From the NCBI RefSeq assembly GCF_002368335.1, contig NZ_AP018288.1, positions 8,000,356 through 8,064,355 of the forward strand: 64,000 nucleotides of DNA. The letters run 5' to 3'. Positions within the stretch are counted from its first letter, which is position 1, and every line of letters begins with the position of its first letter. This DNA comes from Nostoc sp. NIES-4103. GTDB lineage: Bacteria > Cyanobacteriota > Cyanobacteriia > Cyanobacteriales > Nostocaceae. Made by a program: the position numbers and the translations under genes. The notes beneath the pieces were generated by a model. That model was not told the DNA's origin, searched no databases, and worked only from the letters and a program-made list of their open reading frames with translations. Shown piece by piece: positions 36,824 to 44,090 of the stretch.

Positions 36824-37042
36824 TCACAAACCAACACTAGAAGTTAGACTATTAGTCAAACCAGCAGTTAGACCAGCAGTTAGACCAATAGTTAGACTTG
36901 CAGTTACACCAGCAGTTATATCAGCACCACCATATACAGACATAGAATCTATCTCGCTGAGGTCATTGAGAAAGGTTTCCGAATCTTGGAAAAGTTGATA
37001 GCCAACGATATGTAACTCAGAAAAAGTGATATGATTTGCCAT
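36824..37042 (-). CDS. Putative double-glycine leader peptide / bacteriocin-like precursor (72 aa)
   Basis: The peptide splits into a leader and a core. The leader (1-39, MANHITFSELHIVGYQLFQD...SMSVYGG) is amphipathic and acidic and ends in Gly-Gly, the cleavage signal of C39-peptidase ABC exporters. The core (40-72) is Gly/Leu/Thr/Ala-rich with a repeating GLTAGLTAGLT pattern, no charge after its first residues, and no Cys. That suggests a membrane-active or self-assembling peptide. No exporter or modifying enzyme lies nearby, so it would depend on genes elsewhere. The function is inferred. Confidence 0.6.
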   Translation of the reverse strand: MANHITFSELHIVGYQLFQDSETFLNDLSEIDSMSVYGGADITAGVTASLTIGLTAGLTAGLTNSLTSSVGL

Positions 37043-37225
37043 AATTTTGTTCTAAGTGACTTACTTTTTAAGTAAGTCGTTTTTGCAGACATGAAGCTCT
37101 TGTAGCTCAACTATGTAATGCAAATTCTATTCAGCAAAATGAATAAAATCAAGGCAATAAACCTATTTTAGCAGACATAAATAAGTGGAATATGTCTATT
37201 TAAAATCTGAACTAAGAGCGGTCGT

Positions 37226-37250
37226 GGGGGCCCCGAGTTCCCCAGTCCCT
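37226..37250. repeat. 25-bp inverted repeat, left arm
   Basis: The arm begins GGGGGCCCCGAGTTCC. Its exact reverse complement is at 37811-37835. Together they frame the Nif11 gene. Confidence 0.85.
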
Positions 37251-37277
37251 AGTCTCTAGTCCCCTGCTATATCTGTA

Positions 37278-37553
37278 TTAGGTATTTTGTGAAATAGTAT
37301 AAGATAACTGACCATGTTCTGCTAGATTTGGTGAATTCTTAATCAATTTTGGCTCACTTTCAAACAACATTTGTTCTAGCTCTCTTTCGGTAAATTTATA
37401 ACCAATCTTAGTAGCAAAATTGACAATTTTAGCTTTGTCCCAATGACAACTGCCGAAAAATCCTCGCTGACAGCACTTATTTAAGTATTGTTCATAAATA
37501 GCTTGATCCGATATCAAAACATCATAAAAAGCATTAACCTGTTCTAGTGACAT
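37278..37553 (-). CDS. Nif11-family protein (91 aa)
   Basis: The N-terminal half fits the Nif11 domain: MSLEQVNAFYDVLISDQAIYEQY...IVNFATKIGYKFTERELEQML. Nif11 proteins occur near nif genes and, as N11P leaders, as precursors of ribosomal peptides. Here the leader-like part contains an unusual insertion with three Cys (CCQRGFFGSCHWD). The tail (FESEPKLIKNSPN...) has no Gly-Gly cleavage site. It may be a stand-alone Nif11 protein or a divergent precursor. A strong ribosome site, GAGGAG, lies 10 bases upstream of the ATG. Confidence 0.78.
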   Translation of the reverse strand: MSLEQVNAFYDVLISDQAIYEQYLNKCCQRGFFGSCHWDKAKIVNFATKIGYKFTERELEQMLFESEPKLIKNSPNLAEHGQLSYTISQNT

Positions 37554-37810
37554 GAAATTTTATCTCCTCAAATTTTGTTTTTGTTATCGAAATAATCGGG
37601 TCTAAAACCTCGCCTTTTAAGGCGAAAAGTTTTGAGAACGAGGTATAAATCCTCGTTTCAAAAACGGCCTCCTGCCTCCTGCCTTCGTTAATTGCTTACA
37701 ATTACATTGATTCACGAGATAATTCCGGCTTGAATCATCCAGCTTTAAAAACTTTTTATTTCTTCTAAAAAAGAAAAATTGAGGTCAGCTATTAATAGTG
37801 ATTATGTCAA

Positions 37811-37835
37811 AGGGACTGGGGAACTCGGGGCCCCC
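37811..37835. repeat. 25-bp inverted repeat, right arm
   Basis: Exact reverse complement of 37226-37250 (begins AGGGACTGGGGAACTCGG). The arms are 560 bp apart. Confidence 0.85.
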
Positions 37836-38150
37836 AGTACCACTGACCAAACCTGTGATACCGTAAGCCGTTGAACACAATAAAAGATGGGATGCAGTAA
37901 CAGGCTGACATTAAAAAAAATTAACCCGCTAAAGAACTTGACAGTTTGCAAAAGCTTTGAAAAATGCGATCGCTGCGATGATAAAATGGCAAAACCTTGG
38001 ACAAATAGTATGGTTAGGCTCAAAGATACACTTTTTGATATTTCCCAACGAGAATGAACCACCTCTGCTAGTAGCATCTAGTCTTTCGGCGGCTTTACAA
38101 CTAAGTAAGTAGACGCGATTAAACCGAACTATGTAAAGTTTTGTATGAGT

Positions 38151-38202
38151 AAAGGGTAAGGGGAAAAAGGGAAAAACCTTTACCTTTTTCCCCTTACCCT
38201 TT
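38151..38202. other. Perfect 20-bp hairpin
   Basis: AAAGGGTAAGGGGAAAAAGG pairs exactly with the sequence at 38183-38202 across a 12-base loop. The purine/pyrimidine skew suggests two facing copies of a GGGTAAGG-type tandem repeat. Confidence 0.75.
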
Positions 38203-38294
38203 ACCCTTCTTAATACAGTTATGTTTATTTTTGCCGACTTACTGTAGTTCTTCAGCTACAGCAATAAAGTAGCGCAAGTATCGTAGTTTCCCAG

Positions 38295-38319
38295 TTTTGA
38301 TACTTCATATGTATCAAAA
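38295..38319. promoter_or_regulatory. Operator-like palindrome upstream of ilvD
   Basis: TTTTGATAC, a 7-base spacer TTCATAT, then GTATCAAAA: a perfect 9-bp inverted repeat ending 77 bp before the ilvD ATG. Size and position fit a dimeric repressor or activator site. The regulator is unknown. Confidence 0.5.
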
Positions 38320-38396
38320 TGAAATAAATATATATTGGACATCTTAAAAGAGTCTACCTATGATACTCGTACAGAGATTTAATCGAGAAAAGAGCA

Positions 38397-40100
38397 ATGA
38401 GTGAAAAAACAATTTCAGAGAATCTCAGAAGCCAAGTAGTCACGCAAGGAGTGCAGCGATCGCCAAATCGAGCCATGCTGCGTGCAGTTGGTTTTAAAGA
38501 CGAAGATTTCAACAAAGCCATTGTAGGCATAGCCAATGGCTACAGCACAATCACTCCCTGCAACATGGGAATAAATCAACTAGCCCAAAGAGCAGAAGTA
38601 GGCATTAGAAATGCTGGGGCAATGCCGCAAATGTTTGGCACAATCACCATAAGTGACGGTATTTCCATGGGAACCGAAGGGATGAAATATTCCCTCGTGT
38701 CGCGAGAAGTAATTGCAGACTCCATAGAAACCGCCTGTAGTGGGCAAAGCATGGACGGAGTATTAGCCATAGGTGGTTGCGATAAAAATATGCCAGGGGC
38801 AATGCTAGCGATCGCTAGAATGAATATCCCTGGTATCTTCGTCTACGGTGGCACAATTAAACCCGGCCACTACAATGGACGCGATTTAACCGTTGTCAGT
38901 TCTTTTGAAGCTGTTGGTCAATACAGTGCAGGCAAAATAGACGAAAAGGAACTCTTAGAAGTTGAAAGTCGGGCTTGTCCTGGTGCTGGTTCCTGCGGTG
39001 GCATGTACACAGCTAACACCATGTCTTCAGCTTTCGAGGCCATGGGAATGAGTTTGCCTTATTCCTCCACTATGGCAGCAGAAGATGCCGAAAAAGCCGA
39101 CAGTACGGAAAAATCAGCTTTTGTTCTCGTCGAAGCCATCAGGAAGCAAATCTTACCCAGGCAAATTATTACCCGCAAATCCATAGAAAATGCCATTAGT
39201 GTGATCATGGCTGTGGGTGGTTCCACAAATGCAGTGTTGCATTTCTTAGCGATCGCCCGTGCTGCACAAGTAGAGTTAACCTTGGATGACTTTGAAACCA
39301 TCCGTGCCCGTGTGCCAGTTTTGTGTGATTTGAAACCAAGCGGTAAATATGTAGCTACAGATTTACACAAAGTCGGTGGCATTCCCCAAGTGATGAAAAT
39401 GCTACTTGTGCATGATTTACTACACGGAGATTGTCTCACTATCACAGGTCAAACCATAGCCGAAGTCTTGGCAGATGTACCAGCCGAACCAGCTGGCGAC
39501 CAAGATGTGATTCGTCCTTGGCATAACCCGATGTATTCCCAAGGACATTTAGCTATTCTCAAAGGGAATTTGGCAACAGAAGGGGCTGTAGCAAAAATTA
39601 CCGGAGTCAAAAAGCCAGTGATTACTGGGCCTGCACGGGTGTTTGAATCAGAAGAAGCTTCTTTAGAGGCAATTTTGGCAGGTAAGATTCAGCCAGGTGA
39701 TATTTTGGTGATTCGCTATGAAGGCCCCAAAGGTGGCCCTGGAATGCGGGAAATGTTGGCGCCCACCTCAGCAATTATTGGTGCTGGTTTAGGTGATGCT
39801 GTGGGGTTAATTACCGATGGACGCTTTTCTGGTGGTACTTATGGAATGGTAGTAGGTCATGTTGCACCAGAAGCCGCAGTTGGTGGTGCGATCGCTCTGG
39901 TACAAGAAGGCGATAGCATCACTATTGATGCTCCTGCACGCCGATTGCAATTAAACATTTCCGATGAAGAATTAGCTCGTCGCCGTGCCAATTGGCAACC
40001 CCCTGCACCACGTTACACCAAAGGTGTGTTAGCCAAATATGCCAAGTTGGTATCTTCTAGCAGTCTTGGTGCTGTGACTGATTTGGACTTGTTTGCATAG
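38397..40100 (+). CDS. ilvD: Dihydroxy-acid dehydratase
   Basis: This 567-residue enzyme of branched-chain amino acid synthesis converts dihydroxy-acids to 2-oxo-acids. The iron-sulfur cluster Cys are in TPCNMGIN, GGCDKNMPG and CPGAGSCGGMYTANTM. Later motifs are GGSTNAVLHFLAIA, PAEPAGDQDVI, EGPKGGPGMREML, and the family end signature TDGRFSGGTYGMVVGHVAPEA. Length is normal. It stands alone; other ilv genes are not in the window. A palindrome upstream may be its operator. Confidence 0.96.
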   Translation: MSEKTISENLRSQVVTQGVQRSPNRAMLRAVGFKDEDFNKAIVGIANGYSTITPCNMGINQLAQRAEVGIRNAGAMPQMFGTITISDGISMGTEGMKYSLVSREVIADSIETACSGQSMDGVLAIGGCDKNMPGAMLAIARMNIPGIFVYGGTIKPGHYNGRDLTVVSSFEAVGQYSAGKIDEKELLEVESRACPGAGSCGGMYTANTMSSAFEAMGMSLPYSSTMAAEDAEKADSTEKSAFVLVEAIRKQILPRQIITRKSIENAISVIMAVGGSTNAVLHFLAIARAAQVELTLDDFETIRARVPVLCDLKPSGKYVATDLHKVGGIPQVMKMLLVHDLLHGDCLTITGQTIAEVLADVPAEPAGDQDVIRPWHNPMYSQGHLAILKGNLATEGAVAKITGVKKPVITGPARVFESEEASLEAILAGKIQPGDILVIRYEGPKGGPGMREMLAPTSAIIGAGLGDAVGLITDGRFSGGTYGMVVGHVAPEAAVGGAIALVQEGDSITIDAPARRLQLNISDEELARRRANWQPPAPRYTKGVLAKYAKLVSSSSLGAVTDLDLFA

Positions 40101-40114
40101 TATGGAGTAAGGGC

Positions 40115-40138
40115 AGAGACGCGATATATCGCGTCTCT
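40115..40138. repeat. 24-nt perfect palindrome (GAGACG family)
   Basis: AGAGACGCGATA is followed directly by its reverse complement. A related palindrome built on GTAGAGACGATTCG lies at 44938-44966. No T run follows, so it is probably a dispersed repeat, though it may also slow transcription after ilvD. Confidence 0.75.
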
Positions 40139-40203
40139 CTAAATAACATATAATAAATATATAATTGCTATCAATTAAAATAATATTTTTATCTTTTTTA
40201 AAC

Positions 40204-40288
40204 AGGAATTACGCAACTGGCACAGATATTTTCTACGATGGGAGTAAATAGTCAAAAAACCTTGATTTTTGACAGTTGTGTAAGTCCT
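40204..40288. mobile_element. MITE-like element, family E copy 2
   Basis: The left end is AGGAATTACGCAACTGGCAC. The right end, inverted, is AGGACTTACACAACTGTC. It is shorter than copy 1 (85 versus 140 bp). Confidence 0.6.
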
Positions 40289-40441
40289 ATGTTGTACTGA
40301 AAATTGCGATCGCTTGACTACATCCTACAGAATATACAGAATACGTCCTTTAGTAGAACCAAGCTCACGAGAGCAGCGCAGTATCTTAGAGTCAAAGCTA
40401 TTTTATTAGTCTTTGATTACAACTAAAGCTAGGTTATTCTG

Positions 40442-40753
40442 ATGAAATTTTTAGTATTTATCACTACTGAATCTGGAGAACAGCATTGGCAAGGACAAGC
40501 CGACTCACTGATTGAAGCACAGACAAAAGCCCTTGCCTCCATAGATGCATACAAAAAAACAATCAGTGATACCTCTGTATGTTGTCAATGGCACTGGCAG
40601 TATAATCCCGAACTTGGCAACACTGAGCATTGCAATAATTGCGGTAATCCTGTCTACTGGTTTGGCGAAGAGTATTATTGCCCAGAATGCGCTCAAAGAT
40701 TGCAGCTCAAGGAGTTTAATGAACAACTGTATACACATCGCACTTCTGTTTAG
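40442..40753 (+). CDS. Small zinc-ribbon-like hypothetical protein (103 aa)
   Basis: The first part (MKFLVFITTESGEQHWQGQADSL...) resembles a small alpha/beta unit. The second carries HCNNCGNPVYWFGEEYYCPECAQR, a four-Cys zinc ribbon with two CxxC knuckles. No family was recognised. It lies 56 bp before the 74-residue gene on the same strand, and the two may be cotranscribed. Confidence 0.65.
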   Translation: MKFLVFITTESGEQHWQGQADSLIEAQTKALASIDAYKKTISDTSVCCQWHWQYNPELGNTEHCNNCGNPVYWFGEEYYCPECAQRLQLKEFNEQLYTHRTSV

Positions 40754-40808
40754 ACAACAACATAGTTGCTGCATCTAATTAATTTCTAGTTCTAGAACTG
40801 GAGGAGTT

Positions 40809-41033
40809 ATGAAATATATCAATCAAATAATTATTGAACAACTACGTTTTGGGGAAAAAACTGCTGGAGAACTTAAGGATGCCCTTGAGTGTAGTTATAG
40901 TGTCCTTGATGCAGCTTTGCGTGAACTGATTGATGAAGAAGAAATTGAGCCAGGATGGAGTAATGATCATTACCCTGTGAGAATCTATAAACTGAAGCGC
41001 AAACAAGAATCTATTCCTTTTTGGAGAAAATAG
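40809..41033 (+). CDS. Small winged-helix-like hypothetical protein (74 aa)
   Basis: The peptide reads like a short helix-turn-helix: IIIEQLRFGEKTAGELKDALECSYSVLDAALRELIDEEEIEPGW, then a beta-wing-like PVRIYKLKR. The strong ribosome site GGAGGAG lies 3 bases before the ATG. It may bind nucleic acid; the target is unknown. Element D3 begins right after its stop codon. Confidence 0.72.
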   Translation: MKYINQIIIEQLRFGEKTAGELKDALECSYSVLDAALRELIDEEEIEPGWSNDHYPVRIYKLKRKQESIPFWRK

Positions 41034-41146
41034 TAATACCAGTTCTCGTAAACTTGAGCTTAATTATTATTCTTTCTTGGCGCTCTTGGCGCTCTTGGCG
41101 GTTCGTTAAAAAATAAAAAGCTCATCTTCATAAAGAATTAGTATAA
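41034..41146. mobile_element. MITE-like element, family D copy 3
   Basis: The ends are TAATACCAGTTCT and AGAATTAGTATAAG. The interior has a CTTGGCGCT tandem repeat, GGCGGTTCGTT, and CTCATCTTCATAAAGAATTA, shared with copy 2. It directly abuts the stop codon of the preceding gene. Confidence 0.6.
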
Positions 41147-41326
41147 GTTCTTTAATATCTGCTTTTGAGAAAGTATGGGTGGCAAGCAGTTGATGTTATG
41201 GCTTTTGTTGGTGTAACTTAAATGCTGTGATCACTCAGGAGCATCTAATCCGGTTGAACTGGTATCGCTGATGGTCAACCCTGATTGGACAGTTACTATT
41301 ATTGGTGCGACTAATATGGGGCAAAT

Positions 41327-43711
41327 GTGCTGAACCAAACCCAATATTTGAAGCGGTATGGAGTGGCGATCGCATCTGTGGTGATTGCCTTGTTACTCAT
41401 GCTAGCACTTGACCCTGTTCTCCAATTGACACACGCTCCGTTTTTATTATTTTTTGGTGCAGTGGCCGTCAGTGCTTTCTATGGAGGGCAAAATCCGGGA
41501 ATTGTGGCAACCCTGCTTTCTGCTGGGTTTGCCCATTACTATTTTTTAGAAGCACATTATAATTGGAATTTCACCCTACCCACTGTATTCAAGCTGGCAC
41601 TATTCATCCTAGAAGGAGTGCTGATTACTCTGTTGATTGACTCACTTTGCAAGGCTCAAGCACAAGTCCGCAAGAACTTGAATCAACTTGAGACAAACGA
41701 AGCAGAAATTAAAGATTTGTCCCAGGCACTTCAACGTCGAGTCGATGAACTGCAAGCCCTGTTTAATGCTATTCCAATTAATATTGCGCTTGCAGAAGAT
41801 CCTGACTGTCACGTAGTAAAAGTTAACGCCGCTTATGCAAAGCTGCTACAAATCCCAACAGAAACCAATGTGGCGGTCACTCCAGGAGTCAAACAGTCTC
41901 AACTTCCGTACAAGTTTTATCAAAATGGACGAGAACTGCTTGGACATGAACTGCCTGTAGAGTACGCTGCCAAGCATGGCGTAAAAGTGTGCGATGTAGA
42001 AATCGAACTGGTTCGACAGGATGGTGCTGTGTTTAGTTTGTATGGAAATGCAGTGCCACTGTTTGATGAATCGGGTCAACCTAGGGGAAGCGTGGGTGTT
42101 TATACGAATATCACCGATCGCAAACAAGCCGAAATTGCTCTACGGGAAAGTGAAGAACGTTTAAGAATTGCCAATGAACGCTTTGAATTGGCAGCAAAGG
42201 CGGTTAACTGCTTGATTTATGACTGGAATCTAGAATGCGATCGCATTGAAAGAACAGATGGATTAACCAAGCTATTCGGCTACTCGTTAGCAGAAGCAAA
42301 ACCGACAGGTCAATGGTGGGTAGATCGCATCCATCCTGATGATTTACAATCTATACAAGCTCAGGCATGGTCTGTATTAGCAAAGGAAGATCACTTTTCC
42401 TCAGAATATCGCATTTTAAATAAATCCAATCAGTATGTTTATGTGCTAGATCAGTGTATAGTCGTGGCGCGAGACCCTGATGGTCAGCCAACCCGCATTG
42501 TCGGTAGCACAATTGATATTAGCGATCGCAAACTTGCCGAAAATGAACGGGAGCAACTGCTGCAACGAGAACAAGCAGCAAGAGTTGCAGCCGAACGTGC
42601 CAACCGAGTTAAAGATGAGTTTCTCGCCATCCTCTCCCACGAATTGCGATCGCCTCTCAACCCGATTTTGGGTTGGACAAAACTGCTACAAACTCGGCAA
42701 TTTGATGCTGCAAAAACGGCTGAAGCCTTGGCAACTATTGAACGTAACGCCAAACTTCAGGCCCAACTCATTGATGATCTGCTGGATACAGCCAAGATTC
42801 TCCGTGGCAAACTGACTCTAGAAATGGCGACCGTCGATTTGGTGCTTGTGATTGAAGCGGCGATCGACACGGTAAGGACAGCCGCCGTTGCCAAAAATAT
42901 CTTCCTCCATTCAGTACTGCCTCAAATTGGGCAGGTGTTGGGTGATGCAACCCGACTTCAGCAGATTGTCTGGAACCTATTGTCCAATGCCATCAAATTT
43001 ACCTCTAAAAATGGGCGGGTAAACATTCAATTGGCGCGAATCGGCGATCAGGCACAAATTACCGTCAGCGATACTGGCAAAGGTATTAAACCCGACTTTC
43101 TGCCGTATATTTTTGAGTCATTCCGCCAGGAAGATGCTTCCACAACTCGAAGGTTTGGTGGGCTGGGGTTAGGTTTAGCCATCGTCCGAGAGTTGGTTGA
43201 AGCCCACGGCGGCACCATCACCGCAGACAGCCCAGGTGTTGAGTTGGGATCAACGTTTACGGTTTGCTTACCACTGGTGAATGTTGAGCTAGAATCCCAA
43301 CCCTCACAAGCAGTGTTGACTCAGGAACCTGATTTGACCAAAATTCGAGTCCTGATTGTAGATGATGAACCCGATAACCGTGAGTTATTAGCGGTAATCC
43401 TGACCCAATATGGAGCAGAAGTCATGACCGTCACCTCGGCCATGCAAGTGCTGGCAAACCTAGAATCCTTTCAACCCCATCTCTTAATCAGTGATATTGG
43501 AATGCCGGATGTAGACGGTTATTCCTTAATTCAACAGATTCGGGCATTACCTGCTGCCAGAGGCGGACAAATTCCCGCGATCGCCTTGACCGCCTATGCA
43601 GGTGAGATTGATCACGAGCAGGCAATGGCAGCCGGGTTTCAACGACATCTTACCAAACCCGTTGAGCCAGAGGCCTTAGTCAGGGCAATTGCTGACCTCT
43701 GGTCAAAATAA
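41327..43711 (+). CDS. Membrane hybrid sensor histidine kinase (DUF4118-PAS-PAS-HK-REC)
   Basis: This 794-residue protein starts at GTG 41327. Residues about 12-108 form a four-helix KdpD-like DUF4118 sensor (PFLLFFGAVAVSAFYGG). A coiled coil and two PAS domains follow (about 140-400), then HisKA ILSHELRSPLNPILGW (His near 435), HATPase with FGGLGLGLAIVRELVEAHGG, and a receiver IRVLIVDDEPDNRE with Asp in LISDIGMPD (about 721). The C-terminal 370 residues closely resemble those of the 1424-residue kinase at 18717. A 20-codon frame (41271-41333) overlaps its start and could be a leader peptide or chance. Confidence 0.9.
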   Translation: MLNQTQYLKRYGVAIASVVIALLLMLALDPVLQLTHAPFLLFFGAVAVSAFYGGQNPGIVATLLSAGFAHYYFLEAHYNWNFTLPTVFKLALFILEGVLITLLIDSLCKAQAQVRKNLNQLETNEAEIKDLSQALQRRVDELQALFNAIPINIALAEDPDCHVVKVNAAYAKLLQIPTETNVAVTPGVKQSQLPYKFYQNGRELLGHELPVEYAAKHGVKVCDVEIELVRQDGAVFSLYGNAVPLFDESGQPRGSVGVYTNITDRKQAEIALRESEERLRIANERFELAAKAVNCLIYDWNLECDRIERTDGLTKLFGYSLAEAKPTGQWWVDRIHPDDLQSIQAQAWSVLAKEDHFSSEYRILNKSNQYVYVLDQCIVVARDPDGQPTRIVGSTIDISDRKLAENEREQLLQREQAARVAAERANRVKDEFLAILSHELRSPLNPILGWTKLLQTRQFDAAKTAEALATIERNAKLQAQLIDDLLDTAKILRGKLTLEMATVDLVLVIEAAIDTVRTAAVAKNIFLHSVLPQIGQVLGDATRLQQIVWNLLSNAIKFTSKNGRVNIQLARIGDQAQITVSDTGKGIKPDFLPYIFESFRQEDASTTRRFGGLGLGLAIVRELVEAHGGTITADSPGVELGSTFTVCLPLVNVELESQPSQAVLTQEPDLTKIRVLIVDDEPDNRELLAVILTQYGAEVMTVTSAMQVLANLESFQPHLLISDIGMPDVDGYSLIQQIRALPAARGGQIPAIALTAYAGEIDHEQAMAAGFQRHLTKPVEPEALVRAIADLWSK

Positions 43712-43858
43712 TTCGTAATTGATAAGAGCGTAATTCGTAGTTACAATCAGTGTTAGCTCTCTTCCCACTACCAACGAAACACCACCAAATTGGAAATTTG
43801 GTGTGGGCTGCTGTACCCATTTAATTACGAATTACGAATTACGAATTACGAATTAGTA
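43710..43858. repeat. Heptamer inverted-repeat element G, copy 2
   Basis: It begins with AATTCGTAATT inside the kinase stop codon and ends with four AATTACG units plus AATTAGTA, next to the stop of the psaJ-like gene. It thus fills the entire gap between two convergent genes. The interior has CACCAAATT-GGA-AATTTGGTG, a 9-bp stem. Confidence 0.65.
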
Positions 43859-44008
43859 TTATGGCATAGGATGGAAGAGAAGATCAGGGGAAAAGTAATT
43901 AAAAACTGCCCAGATAGAAAAGGCAATTGATATTGCAATAACAGCAATAACTGGTATTAAAGAAAGATACCGAAGGAAAAACACTTGTTGATTGTTTTGT
44001 TTTTGCAT
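43859..44008 (-). CDS. psaJ: PsaJ-like photosystem I subunit (49 aa)
   Basis: The peptide, too short for most gene finders, has the PsaJ layout: a short polar N-terminus (MQKQNNQQ), FFLRYLSLIPVIAV opening a single membrane helix, and the family-typical end SPDLLFHPMP. Canonical cyanobacterial PsaJ ends FFPDLLFHPLP. PsaJ is a one-helix subunit at the photosystem I edge next to PsaF. psaF, its normal operon partner, is absent here, so this is probably a second, orphan paralogue. AAGAG lies about 7 bases before the ATG. The substituted EFNRF segment (AVFNYF) marks it as divergent. Confidence 0.75.
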   Translation of the reverse strand: MQKQNNQQVFFLRYLSLIPVIAVIAISIAFSIWAVFNYFSPDLLFHPMP

Positions 44009-44090
44009 AAAATGCTCTTGAATACTTAAGATTGGTAGAAAATTTTGGTTAAGTTTTTCGACAAATTAGAGATTTTGTGAAACATTTATC

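Larger units (their letters stand above)
37554..38396. other. 840-bp region upstream of ilvD
   Basis: It holds the right arm of the 25-bp inverted repeat, a 20-bp perfect hairpin (38151-38202) and a 25-nt operator-like palindrome (38295-38319). A minus-strand frame at 37802-38077 lacks family features and is not called. Confidence 0.6.
40101..40441. other. 341-bp region after ilvD
   Basis: It holds a perfect 24-nt palindrome (40115-40138) 15 bp after the ilvD stop and element E2 (40204-40288). No gene was seen. Confidence 0.6.

Noticed and set aside
37802..38077. 91-codon minus-strand frame upstream of ilvD
   Set aside because: It runs through one arm of the 25-bp inverted repeat; hydrophobic parts come from AT-rich sequence and no family is recognisable.
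41271..41333. 20-codon frame overlapping the start of the 794-residue kinase
   Set aside because: It looks faintly coding (VNPDWTVTIIGATNMGQ) but is too short to support; noted only as a possible leader or gene remnant.
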